Assembly (NCBI GenBank): GCA_038380435.1
Contig: JAWZYU010000130.1
Location: 628,001 to 692,000, forward strand
Length of the DNA: 64,000 nucleotides
Direction: 5' to 3'
Source: Ryuthela nishihirai
Lineage: Eukaryota > Arthropoda > Arachnida > Araneae > Heptathelidae
Positions 33,479-43,388 of this stretch are shown here, piece after piece. The notes below the pieces were generated by a model. That model was given only the letters and a program-made list of their open reading frames with translations. It had not been told where the DNA came from and did no database searches. The stretch's first letter is position 1. Every line of letters starts with the position of its first letter. A program made the translations under genes and the position numbers.

Positions 33479-34361
33479 GTAGAAGCATTCAGATTTTCAT
33501 TGCGACAGATTTTGGTATTCTGTTATTTCCGACGTCCGTGACCGAAAGGTCCCGAATTTCGTAATTGATCAAGGTCACTTTGATACAATACGCCTGGACA
33601 CCACGGAGGAGTGTCTAAAGCAGAAGAGTGCTAGCTTCCATAGACGTAATGTAAACATTGCAATTGCAGCGCCCTCTAAACATGGCAAATTCGTGCATCG
33701 CAATGAAGTCACCTAGCCAGGGAGAGGCGCGAGTTCCCTGCATTATTTTTCCACCGCCAAGCAAAGTTTTCAATTGCTTACACCACGTGACTAATTTTAC
33801 ATACACTTTGACTCTGAAAAATGTTCATTCATGAGGTACAATCATAATTTTCGTTTCGTTTAGAGGGAAAATATCATGAGGTAATGAAATCATTTTCTTT
33901 AATAAAATCCAATTTTGTAAAACAGGTAGCACCTGTGCTAAAGAACAAAATTTTAATATTTTGAACAACCTACAGCATTTAGTATATTATAATAAATTGA
34001 GATTTATGTGTCAATGCACGATAACATGATCTATATAATTATATTTTATACAATTGCTGATATTTTCAATAAATATCACGACGAGTTTTTTACTTGTATA
34101 AACGTTCAACAGATGGCAGCAGGCACTTCCCGTATCAACCATAAAAAAAGAATTACACTGTTAGAGCAAAGTGCAGAAGCAAATGTACATCGATATGCTC
34201 CAGGGAACACAAACCTGCAACATACATTGACTTATATATATTCGCAAGATGATTAAATGTATTAATTTACATATTAATTTTAGAAATTCTGCAAAATTAC
34301 TCAAAATAAACATAGAACGGCTCCAGATCGTAAAATATACTCCTGAACGGGATATACTCCA

Positions 34362-34675
34362 AAGCGGTCTGCAACCTCCTTTAAGCAGCATATTGTGCAG
34401 AGAGGGACTCCGCTGACTTGGACAATTTTCCCGTATGGATAATTATAAATTGGCGAATAGGGTTATGAACAATGTGCCTAAAGGCCTCAGAAAGAGGGGG
34501 AGACCTAGTATACGGTGGGCAGACAATGTCAAACAGGACCTTGTTAGAATTGGTGTGCAGTGGCAGGATGCAGCAGATGTACATAGCTCAGGGCAGACAT
34601 GCTTGGAGAACTTAATTGCATGGTCTGGTTGGACCTCCGTAGTCCATGACTGCTTCAGGATGATGATGATGTTTT
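34362..34675 (+). pseudogene. RTE-like LINE 3' end, 5'-truncated copy
   Basis: Encodes the C-terminal part (LQPPLSSILCREGLR, MDNYKLANRVMNNVPKGLRK, RGRPSIRWADNVKQDLVRIG, VQWQDAADV) then ends in GGATGATGATGATG, the family tail. This copy preserves the C-terminus better than the near-complete element. It is a separate insertion at the end of repeat D copy 1. Confidence 0.88.
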
Positions 34676-34734
34676 CTGCAATATAATTTTTGCTTCTCTT
34701 AATTATAATGACACAACAATTAGTTCTGTGTGTA

Positions 34735-35085
34735 AACGTTCCCTCCCGTCCCTAGTGGCGGAAGCTCTCTTTTCAGTCCTCCCTCCTTCCCTTCAATGCG
34801 CTCTCCGTGATATTAATTCCTCTCTTAACTCTTGCGTCTTCTGCTCGTTCGCCACGCGTCTTCCTAAAGGTCCCAAATTTTTGACAGTTCACGTGAAACA
34901 ACCTCCGATATTGGGGTGATCGCTTTACAGCTTCAAGGAAAAATTTCTTGCTCTCTGGAAGAGCGGAAAAGGAATTTCCATTTTTTTTAAAGTTCAAAAA
35001 ACTGCTCGGGTGGGTATTTAACACCGGAACTCAGGAAAAAATATTTAAAAAAATTCCAAATGATGAAGATGGGTGTGGAGAATAA
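34735..35085 (+). repeat. Repeat F module, dispersed copy
   Basis: About 340-bp module also present within repeat D (32505-32830, 46140-46340, 54105-54430, 61440-61800) and as inverted copies at 44890-45125 and 63185-63400. Landmarks: GCGGAAGCTCTCTTTTCA, TCTCTTAACTC, CAACCTCCGATATTGGGGTG, AAGAGCGGAAAAGG. Being found outside repeat D, F is probably an older element that D absorbed. No ends identified. Confidence 0.75.
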
Positions 35086-35545
35086 TTACAGAATGTTTCA
35101 AAAAGGACGCAAACCTCTATTGTATTTTTCGTTTAAATTTGACGAAAGTCACAAATTTCAAAAGATGCAAATTAGACATATATCTACCTTTACAGCAAAT
35201 GTTGAAAGTGAATTCCTGCAACCAGGATGCAGGTTCGCACCCGTTTCATGATATTTTCAGAAACCTTTCGTAATGTTTGTTTTCTCATGTTTAAAATCTC
35301 TCTTTCAATGTTAGCCTTCAAGTCTTCAAATGTCTGAGGATTGTTTTGGAACACTGCACATTTGAGATATCTCCAAAGGAAAAAATCTAGAGGAGTAAGA
35401 TCTAGAGATCTCGGGGGCCTTAAATTTTTTGAAATCAAATGATCACCAAAGCATTCTTGCAACATGACCATTGTGTCATTTACAGTATGGGGGATAGCGC
35501 CATCTTTTTGAAACCAACACTCTCGTTCATTCACATTCAATAGTG

Positions 35546-35933
35546 GGGGCGGGGGTGGCTCAGTCGGTAGCGCGTCAGATTCGTAATCTGTAGTTCGCAG
35601 GTTCGAGTCACAGCTGGGTCAGCGTTGAGATTTATCTCCGCAAAATTCCCCGCGCTTTCCACGGTCAATAGGGGACACCGATGGGCTTGGAAAGGCCGCC
35701 GTCCGTCGGATGAGACGTTAAGCCGTTGCCCCGTGTGCGGGAGAGACATACCCTGTGCACGTTAAAGAACACGCTGGATGGCCTTGACGGGAGGCTACCA
35801 TCTGTCTCCCAACAGCTGTTCCAGTGGGTCCCCTCTCCCAACCTTCTCTGAGCCTTCGGGGTCCATGTGACCTGGCCATTTAGCCCATTGTGTGCAAAAA
35901 AGTGCCGCTCAGAGATAAAACAACCCAACAACA
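35546..35933 (+). mobile_element. SINE-A inserted in mariner-like transposase
   Basis: Full length, flanked by CATTCAATAGTG (35534-35545) and CATCCAATAGTG (35934-35945), a 12-bp target-site duplication with one difference. Confidence 0.95.
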
Positions 35934-36028
35934 CATCCAATAGTGCTATAAACTGTCGGATGAGGTCACGACAAAATTCACCAGTTACAGTTGAGTCAAA
36001 AAATAAAGGCCCTATCATAAGACGATGG

Positions 36029-36243
36029 CCGTCCCATGGCCGAGTGGTTAGCGTGCTTGGCTACTGATCTAAGGGACCTGGGTTCGAGCCCCGGGTAAGG
36101 CACGGATGTATGTGTCGTTTTTCTGCTGAGGTCCTGCCATCCTCTCAGATCTTCTACAATGGCATATAAACTGACAGGCTCCTTGTCAGACCTCTGTGGC
36201 AAGCAGCTGCTTGAGGGGGTATTTATTTTATTTATTTACATAC
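36029..36243 (+). mobile_element. SINE-B inserted in mariner-like transposase
   Basis: Complete head (CCGTCCCATGGCCGAGTGG) and body, tail TATTTATTTTATTTATTT. Flanks share GACGATGG at 36021-36028 and 36244-36251. Confidence 0.93.
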
Positions 36244-36605
36244 GACGATGGGAAATTGCACACCAAACACCAATTTTCCTTTCGTATAATGGTAGTTCGT
36301 CAAAATTGAGAGGATTTTCAGTGCTGCATATTCGATTGTTTTGACTGTTCACAAACCCATCCAAGTGAAACCAAGCCTCGTCACTGAAATAAACACGGTC
36401 CAACACCTCAATTCCATTTTCATGAACAGAAGAACGAACCCAAAGACAGTACCGTAAATGTTTTTCATGTTTTTATTCAGCCAGACGATTTTTACACACC
36501 AATTTCACGAATTAAAAACATTCACAAACAAAAGAAAAGTCAGTCCGAAAAGAGGAAAGACATTCAAAACATTTCCTCTCTCTGTTAAACGAAAGAATTG
36601 AGATA

Positions 36606-37515
36606 CCTAAATCAAAGATCAAAGGTCATAAGTGACAGCAGCAGTCCCAGGCCGGGGGACGCCAGTAGCCAAATGATTGAAATGTGTGAATAAATGACGG
36701 TAGAACCGTAATATAAGTTGAAAGGAGTGGAGGGGGGTGATGTGGGGGCGGAAGAGTGGGAAAGGGAGAAGTAAGAGAAAAGTAAGTAATAAGTAAGGAA
36801 TAAGTTAAGGTTCGGCTCCAGATGGGGTCAGTACAAGTGGCGCCATCTGGCTTCGATCCCTTGCTTAATCCTGATTATCAAGTAGAGATTTTAATCGTTT
36901 GAATTTGCGTGAGGGGTACAATATCATAATTAAGTAAATCTCTAACAAGTTGATTAGGATGTTCTGCGATAGTTGCAAAATTGTTCTTGACCATTTTCTT
37001 GATGGATTGGAGATTTGTTTCACAATTTAGATCTCGATGAATGATAGTATTCCTGACAAACCAGGGAGCTGCTACAGCAGATCGTAGGATTTTATTTTGT
37101 AGAGATTGGAGATTTCCAAGATTTTTATTCGAACATGCACCCCAGATGGGGGCAGCATAGAGAAGGATAGGTTTGATTACCTGATTATAAATTAGCACTT
37201 TATATGATGTTGCGATATGAGATTTTCCCCCAAGCAGAGGGAATAGTTTCAGTTTCTGGCTTTGTTAATAACATTCCCTACATGGGCATCCCATTTGAGC
37301 TTGTGATGGATCGTGATGCCTAGGTATTTGGCATGATCGCTCCACACTACCTGTTAATCAAATAGGTACAAATTTTCATGATGGGGATTTCGTTGATGTG
37401 ACGTAAGAACTGCAATACTTTTTGTAGGGTTAACTTGCACTCTCCAATCCGTGCACCAGTCCTCAAAAGAGTCGAGCATTGCCTGCATTCTCTTGCACGC
37501 AATCCAAGAAGGTAG
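36606..37515 (-). pseudogene. Jockey-like LINE, 5'-truncated 3' part
   Basis: Minus strand: decayed ACKRMQAMLDSFEDWCTDWR, VQVNPTKSIAVLTSH, WSDHAKYLGITIHHKLKWDA, then the open stretch 36878-37198 with VIKPILLYAAPIWGACSNKN and LRSAVAAPWFVRNTIIHRDL. A C-rich (minus strand) 3' untranslated region ends in CCTGGGACTGCTGCTGTCAC and GATCTTTGATTT at about 36606-36620. Closely related to the copy at 47948-48912 and to the Jockey ORF2 at 40185-43955. Confidence 0.88.
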
Positions 37516-37632
37516 AGGGAGAAGAAGTTAAGCTTCCATAGAGATTAATGTAAAATCGAGTATCGTGCATTTGGCATCGAGGTGAAACGAACATTACAGG
37601 GGACGAACGCTTTTGTAATTACATGTTACTGT
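37513..37632 (+). repeat. Inverted repeat flanking the ORF1-only element, left arm
   Basis: 120 bp whose reverse complement is at 40045-40163 with very few differences (GAAGAAGTTAAGCTT, ATTAATGTAAAATCGAGTAT, GGGGACGAACGCTTTTGTAA). The arms lie just outside the ORF1-only Jockey element. Confidence 0.9.
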
Positions 37633-37990
37633 CAACCAAAGAACTTATAAGGAAAAGAAGTTCAGCTTTGACAAAGCGTAAGTGGCGACCTCAAGTGGTG
37701 TTTCGATTCGTATCGTGCATTTGTTTAAGCTGGGAAGCAAACAATAAGGGGCAAAGGAATTATGCATCAAAAAATTTATATTTTAGAAAAGGAAAAAAAA
37801 GTAACTGCACTTTGTATTTGAAAAAAATAATATCATGATTTTAATAAAGGTTTATTTTCTCCATTGGAATTATTTTTCGTTGAATCAACAATTATAAATT
37901 GAACGGATAGAGAAGATTTGAAATTAGCCTGAAGTTAATTTATGGAATAAATTATTACAATTAGAAGCTTTCTTGGTTGTGTAGAAACAG

Positions 37991-39948
37991 ACATTGAAAT
38001 GAATCAATTGATGAGATTCTTACGGTAACTGCAGACGCTAAACTTCGACTCCTTCGACGGTGAATGGATTACTGAGCTGCGGCACGCGTCGATTCCCGCG
38101 ACGGCACCGATTAGCGAAAACTTACGGTGAAGTGCTATCTCCTTTGTTTTGCGCCACGTTTTTTGATTTTTCCGATTTGAGGATTTTTATTTTTCTCACT
38201 CACTTAACAGTCTTTACGAGACTACTTCTTCTTGTATTTCATCATGTCAATGGTTTTAGATTCCCGACTTCTGAACTCTTTTAGATTTTTTCTTCAAGAT
38301 ACCAACATTCGTGATATTCTTTGCAAACTCCAGGCCTATTTCAACGATGAAAATATTATCCAAGTGGCGCAGGAAATATCACGCTCTGTAGCGATAATAA
38401 CCCTTTCTTCACTTGAGGCAAGTGTTCAGCTCTCTCAGATTTCTTCTCTTTCTATAAACGGCAGAGATATTTCTTTCCAATATCTTGGATCCTCTGTTAA
38501 ACGTGTAATAATCTCCAAACTGCCCTTTTTCATTACAAATGAAGAAATTACCGACGAACTCTCTAAATTTGGCCTTGTTAAAAATATTTCTTATGAATTC
38601 TACTCGGAAGAAAACTTTAAATCTATCAAAACAGGTTCCAGGATCATGACGATTGAATTAGATAAGCATATTCCTAACTACCTCTCTATTGCCGGATTTA
38701 ATGCCACGATTTTTTATCATGGCATCACAAAACTATGTCGCAGATGCAAATCACCTGGACACTTTGCAAATTCCTGCCCAATCTTCAAACCTTCTTCTGT
38801 TTTCGGTAACCCCAACCCAATTGATGAAAACGTCACTCCAACTCCTTCACCTTCCAGCGGAAACCATTTGGTCAATACAACTGCCTCTACTAAACTGGAC
38901 CCTACAGATGCAATAACTTCTACCCCCACTTTAGACGACAACTCTTCTCTCTGCGACAATAACTCTGATTTCGCTAATCAAATTCCTTCTCCAATTCCAT
39001 TAATTGTGGACTTGGCCCAGAATGAGCCCAATACTTCCTTCAACGATGATCCATGTATCGCCTCGAGTAATTCAGAACCTCCGCTCAAACATAGAAAAAT
39101 CAAGAGCTTCGCAACCACTATTTTTGGGAAAGACAAAGAAATCTTCAAAGAAGAGGACATCCAGGGCGTTATTATAAAATTTTTAGAGTATATCGCAACT
39201 CGCGAAAGAAATCAACTTAGAGATATTCCATGCGGTGTCATATGTCTAAAAACCACCATGAGACCAGATAAGAAGCTATTACCTGGATACAGTGCTTTCT
39301 ATGAACTAGTAGCTGACAAATTTTGCAATTCCCAACCTTCCTCCATTTTATTTAATTGTGCCAAATATCTTTCTGTTTTCCAGAAATATGGACTTGACAC
39401 GCTTCGAGATAAAATTGACAGGGATATTTACGAACTTTCTCAACTGTAATTTGTTCTTCTGCTTTTTGTTTCTTCTGTCCTTGTTTTGTGTTCCCTGCTC
39501 TTCAATGTGTTTTTTCCATCGTCGAAACTCTGTTACTGATGAGTTCCCTTGCTGCTTGAAATACGGTCTAACTTCTGGTGATGATAAGTAACTTTTTCTC
39601 TTTTTCTCTCTCTTTCTCCTTTACTCTATCTGCCTTCTTTCTTTTCTCACTCCGATCGCTCACAGTGACATCTGATGTCGCAGTACCTACTGCGGGGTCT
39701 GATGTCTCGATGAGCGCTCTCCTTTCCCTCTTCCCACTTTCGATTTTGCAATTTGCAAATTGCCCAAATTCCTACTTTTATCCCCTTTCTCAGACAAAAT
39801 TACCATCTATTATCAATCAGCCGTATAGGCTTCGGCAGTGCGCCGAATTATACTAAAATTTTATCATCGTTCTACCTCCGATGAAAGAGATATGGGTCTC
39901 GACCCGGTGCTCTGCATTGTCATTAATGATCTTTGATCTTTGATCTTT
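37991..39948 (+). mobile_element. ORF1-only Jockey-type non-autonomous element
   Basis: Bounded by an exact 13-bp target-site duplication, TGTGTAGAAACAG, at 37978-37990 and 39949-39961. Inside are a 5' untranslated region, one open ORF1 (38232-39449), a 3' region and a tail of repeated GATCTTT (39927-39948). Other Jockey copies in the window end in similar sequence (TGTCACT...GATCTTTGATTT at 36606 on the minus strand). There is no ORF2, so mobility must have come from a partner's reverse transcriptase, comparable in plan to mammalian HAL1 elements. Confidence 0.82.
38232..39449 (+). CDS. Jockey-type ORF1 (Gag-like, zinc-knuckle protein)
   Basis: An uninterrupted 405-residue frame; the Met codons at 38244 and 38250 are alternative starts. 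A block around residues 90-140 (VKRVIISKLPFFITNEEITD, then ELSKFGLVKNISYEFYSEEN) looks like the RRM-like region of Jockey ORF1 proteins. It is followed by a CCHC zinc knuckle CRRCKSPGHFANSC (169-182; C-x2-C-x4-H-x4-C). After that is a Ser/Thr/Pro-rich linker, then a C-terminal domain containing HRKIKSFATTIFGKDKE and VICLKTTMRPDKKLLPGYSA. Known role of such proteins: binding the element RNA in ribonucleoprotein particles. Only one knuckle is seen. No ORF2 follows: the stop at 39449 is succeeded by pyrimidine-rich non-coding sequence and the element's tail. The frame being intact in this otherwise decayed region suggests a recent insertion or selection for ORF1. Confidence 0.88.
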   Translation: MYFIMSMVLDSRLLNSFRFFLQDTNIRDILCKLQAYFNDENIIQVAQEISRSVAIITLSSLEASVQLSQISSLSINGRDISFQYLGSSVKRVIISKLPFFITNEEITDELSKFGLVKNISYEFYSEENFKSIKTGSRIMTIELDKHIPNYLSIAGFNATIFYHGITKLCRRCKSPGHFANSCPIFKPSSVFGNPNPIDENVTPTPSPSSGNHLVNTTASTKLDPTDAITSTPTLDDNSSLCDNNSDFANQIPSPIPLIVDLAQNEPNTSFNDDPCIASSNSEPPLKHRKIKSFATTIFGKDKEIFKEEDIQGVIIKFLEYIATRERNQLRDIPCGVICLKTTMRPDKKLLPGYSAFYELVADKFCNSQPSSILFNCAKYLSVFQKYGLDTLRDKIDRDIYELSQL

Positions 39949-40044
39949 TGTGTAGAAACAGGAGACAGAATTGATATTAATATACTCTGCAAGGATATCA
40001 ATGGGAAGTTATTACATAGGAAAAGCGAAGAGAATGGAAGTTGT

Positions 40045-40163
40045 CAGTAACATGTAATTACAAAAGCGTTCGTCCCCTGTAATGTTCGTTACACCTCTAC
40101 GCCAAATGCACGATACTCGATTTTACATTAATCTCTTTGAAAGCTTAACTTCTTCTCCCTCTA
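40045..40163 (-). repeat. Inverted repeat flanking the ORF1-only element, right arm
   Basis: Reverse complement of 37513-37632. It lies immediately before the start of the recognisable Jockey ORF2 sequence at about 40185. Confidence 0.9.
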
Positions 40164-40544
40164 CATTCTTTGCTGTAGATGTAGTAAAATGAACTAAACT
40201 CTGACCATTGTCCTGTCATCATGTCTTCAAATTTTGAAATCTCATCTTCTGACTCCAATACTTTATTAATTGGCCTAAATTTCAACGTCTACTTTCCCTT
40301 GCCATTGTGATTGCAATCCAAAGCTACACAACAGTAAGGATATTGACTTAACTATTCAAAATTTCGCCATTCACATTCATCAAGCCCTTCATGACTCCTC
40401 CATTGCTAGAAATATCAAACCACACTGTAACAAACTATCACCGGAACTAAAGAAAGAACTACAAGATAAAAATAGAGCAAGAAGAATATGGCAATCTTCA
40501 AGACTACCACAAGACAAAGAAAAATATAACCAACTCAAAATCAA

Positions 40545-41067
40545 TTGGGTTGGGTTGTTTTACCTCTGAGCGGCACTTTTTTTGCACACCATGGGCTAAA
40601 TGGCCAGGTCATATGGACCCCGAAGGCTCAGAGAAGGTTGGGGGAAGGGACCCACTGGAACAGCTGTTGGGAGACAGATGGTAGCCTCCCGTCAAGGCCA
40701 TCCAGCGTGTTCTTTAACGTTGGGTTGTTTTACCTCCGAGCGGCACTTTTTTGCACACCATGGGCTAAATCGCCGCGTCGCATGGACCCCGAAGGCTCAG
40801 AGAGGGTTGGGGGAGGGGACCCACTGGAACAGCGGTTGGGTTGTTTTACCTCCGAGCGGCACTTTTTTGCACACCATGGGCTAAATGGCCAGGTCACATG
40901 GACCCCGAACGCTCAGAAAAGGTTGGGGGAGGGGACCCACTGGAACAGCTGTTGGGAGACAGATGGTAGCCTCCCGTCAAGGCCATCAAGCGTGTTCTTT
41001 AACGTGTACAGGGTATGGCTCTCCCATACACGGGGCCACGGCTTAACGTCCCATCCGACGGACGGCG
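40545..41067 (-). mobile_element. SINE-A trimer in Jockey ORF2
   Basis: Three tandem 3' ends on the minus strand, with breakpoints near 40720 and 40832; the most upstream unit ends in the central domain (GACGGACGGCG) with no tRNA head. The whole block is flanked by CTCAAAATCAA at 40534-40544 and 41068-41078, so the trimer inserted as one piece. The junction at 40720 (CAACCCAA joined to CGTTAAAG, minus strand) matches those of the multimer at 11704. Confidence 0.93.
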
Positions 41068-41078
41068 CTCAAAATCAA

Positions 41079-41820
41079 ATTTCGAAGCAACCTACAAGAA
41101 TTTCGAAATACAAATTGGATCAATAAACTTATCTCACTTAATCCACGTGATGGCTCCATTTGGAAAATGGTTAGATCTTTAAAGGGAGACAGCCAACATG
41201 CTGGTCCACTTCATGGATCAGACGGCATGGCATACTCTAATTCGGATAAGGCTGAAACTTTTGCCAATTCACTAGAATTGCAATTTCGGCCGAATGAAGA
41301 GTATGTAAATGACGATCTGATTGATGAGGTGGAAAGCACTATCAGGAAATTCAAAAAATCATTTTGCAAAGACACTCTACAGTTCATAACATTTGAAGAA
41401 ATCAAGGAGAATATCAAACAGTTAAAACTCAAAAAAGCAGCTGCAGATGATGCCATCAATAACTCAATCATTAAAAACGTTCCTAAAAAAGCAGTTCTAT
41501 TAATACTCAAGATCTTCAATAAATGTCTCCAATTTCTCTACTTTCCTCAAACTTGGAAAAATGCAATCATCACCATGTTGCCAAAACCAGGAAAAAACCC
41601 ACTCTTTCCCGATAACCATCACCCTATCAGCCTACTCCCCTGCTTGGGAAAACTTTTGGAGAAATCCATTCTCAGGCGCCTTGAATTCTCATTGCAGTCT
41701 CTCAATGTCCTCCCCCCTGAACAATTTGGCTTCCGCAGGAAGCACTCTACAGTGCACCAGATTCAAACGATGGTAGAGACTGTTGTAGAGGCCTGCAATA
41801 AAAAAGAATCAATAGTGGCT
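41079..41820 (+). pseudogene. Jockey ORF2 segment: linker and reverse transcriptase N-terminal part
   Basis: Open through the SINE junction: KFRSNLQEFRNTNWINKLIS, GSIWKMVRSLKGD, then the reverse transcriptase start with LKKAAADDAINNSIIKN, FPQTWKNAIITMLPKPGKNP, DNHHPISLLPCLGKLLEKSI and PPEQFGFRRKHSTVHQ. Known Jockey proteins have NYRPISLL where this has NHHPISLL. The frame runs to KKESIVA at 41820, where SINE-A interrupts it. Confidence 0.9.
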
Positions 41821-42203
41821 TTGGGTTGTTTTACCTCTGAGCGGCACTTTTTTGCACACCATGGGCTAAATGGCCAGGTCACATGGACCCCGAAGGCTCA
41901 GAGAAGGTTGGGGGAGGGACCCACTGGAACAGCTGTTGGGAGGCAGATGGTAGCCTCCCGTCAAGGCCATCCAGCGTGTTCTTTAACGTGCACAGGGTAT
42001 GGCTCTCTCCCACACACGGGCCCACGACTAAACGACCATCCGACGGTCGGCGGCCTTTCCAAGCCCATCGGTGTCCCCTACTGACCGTGGGCAGGGCGGG
42101 GAATTTTGCGGAGATAAATCTCAACGCTGACCCAGCTGGGACTCGAACCTGGGAACTACAGATTACGAGCCTGGCGCGCTACCGACTGAGCCACCCCCGC
42201 CCT
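41821..42203 (-). mobile_element. SINE-A splitting the Jockey reverse transcriptase
   Basis: Full-length copy on the minus strand, flanked by exact 13-bp ATCAATAGTGGCT at 41808-41820 and 42204-42216. The insertion lies between the fingers region and motif A of the reverse transcriptase. Confidence 0.97.
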
Positions 42204-43185
42204 ATCAATAGTGGCTGTCTACATTGACATCGCAAAGGCATTCGATCGAGTCTGGACTGAGGGACTCATCTTCAAACTCATTAAATTCAATTTTCCCCAT
42301 GCTCTTATCTCCATTATTCACAGCTACCTTTCTCAACGCACTTTCCAAGTTAAAGTTGGAAACTGCATCTCTGAAACTAAATCCATCAATGCGGGAGTTC
42401 CTCAGGGATCCATTCTTGCTCCGACATTGTTTAACCTCTATACCTCAGATGTTCCAGAACAGAAACGAATTATTAATGCCATGTATGCTGACGACACGGC
42501 ATTTCTTGCCCCCTCCCTTCGTGCATCTTTTGCCTGCAACAGAATGCAGACAATGCTTAATTCCTTTGAATCCTGGTGCACGGACTGGAGGGTGCAGGTT
42601 AACCCTTCAAAAAGTATTGCAGTCCTTACGTCACATAAGAGAAATCCCCATCATGATAATCTCTACCTGTTCGATAAACGGGTAGCGTGGAGCGACCATG
42701 CTAAATATCTTGGAGTCACGATCCATCACAAACTCAGCTGGAATGCACACATCACCAACGTCATCAACAAAGCAAGAGCACTTCACTGTAAATTATTCCC
42801 TATCATCGGCAACAGAGCTTCTACAAGCATACAAAACAAGATCCTTATTTACACGCAAGTGATTAAGCCAATCCTACTATATACTGCTCCCATCTGGGGC
42901 GCTACCTCTATCTTCAATCTTGCCAGACTTCAAGCGACTCAAAACAAGATATTGCGATCAGCTATAGCAGCACCCTGGTTCGTCAAAAATTCTGTCATTC
43001 ATAGAGACCTCAACTATGAATCCATATTAGAAAGCATGAAAAAACTTGCCAAAAATTATTTTGACTCTGCTGATGAACATCCAAATGCGCTCATCCAGTA
43101 TGCCAACAGCTATCAGATTGTTCCTTCGGATAAATTCAAACGTCCTAGAAGCATTCTCACACCTAAGGTTCCAGATGGAGAGTGA
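42204..43185 (+). pseudogene. Jockey ORF2 segment: reverse transcriptase catalytic core to C-terminus
   Basis: Continues in register after the SINE: VYIDIAKAFDRVW (motif A), NAGVPQGSILAPTLFNLYTS (motif B), NAMYADDTAFLAPS (motif C, catalytic YADD), then VQVNPSKSIAVLTSH, KYLGVTIHHKLSWNAHI (motif E area), YTQVIKPILLYTAPIWGATS and LRSAIAAPWFVKNSVIHRDL. It ends at PKVPDGE before a stop at 43185. No stop or frameshift was seen within the core, so the SINEs are the main lesions in this copy. Function would be RNA-dependent DNA synthesis for target-primed insertion. Confidence 0.92.
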
Positions 43186-43388
43186 TGACAGCTACTGTCT
43201 AATTTTTACCTGCAATTTGGACCTTCTCCCCCTCCCCTCAGCACACTCCCACCCTAACCCATCCACACTCTCATTACCCAATCTCATGTCTCACTGTCAA
43301 CCCTTCGAATTCTTACTAATTTACTTATCTACTCAGTTACAATATTCTTTAATCCGTTCTTCATCTCTCTGATAATCCTAACATTTTT

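Larger units (their letters stand above)
26701..34350 (+). repeat. Repeat D, copy 1 (interrupted)
   Basis: A composite repeat also found at 51400-56188, 56189-62470 and partly at 43975-44128 and 45221-47947. After its RTE segment (26025-26700) come AT-rich non-coding modules (26700-27790, 28182-28448, 31824-32850), a captured gene fragment (32107-32337), an inverted RTE endonuclease fragment (32850-33310) and an AT-rich tail (33479-34350). In this copy a SINE-A, a near-complete RTE-like element and a SINE-B are inserted. No terminal repeats that would make repeat D a classical element were found. Confidence 0.85.
35190..36455 (-). pseudogene. Mariner/Tc1-superfamily transposase, interrupted by two SINEs
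   Basis: Three colinear minus-strand pieces. 36244-36455 encodes LDRVYFSDEAWFHLDGFVN, NRICSTENP and ERKIGVWCAIS (first catalytic Asp block). 35946-36020 encodes GPLFFDSTVTGEFCRDLIRQ. 35190-35533 encodes CWFQKDGAIPHTVNDTMV (second Asp), LRPPRSLDLTPLDFFLWRYL (third acidic position) and the C-terminus RVRTCILVAGIHFQHLL. This fits the IS630/Tc1/mariner family DDE/D fold. The N-terminal helix-turn-helix is not recognisable upstream, where a Jockey copy begins at 36606. Removing SINE-A (35546) and SINE-B (36029) makes the frame essentially continuous, so the SINEs landed in a formerly intact gene. Confidence 0.88.

Noticed and set aside
34008..34256. An 82-residue frame (MSMHDNMIYIIIFY...) conserved at 34008, 47358 and 55464
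   Set aside because: It lies in the AT-rich tail of repeat D copies that are very similar throughout, so shared length is expected without selection; changes among copies do not look biased to silent sites by eye.
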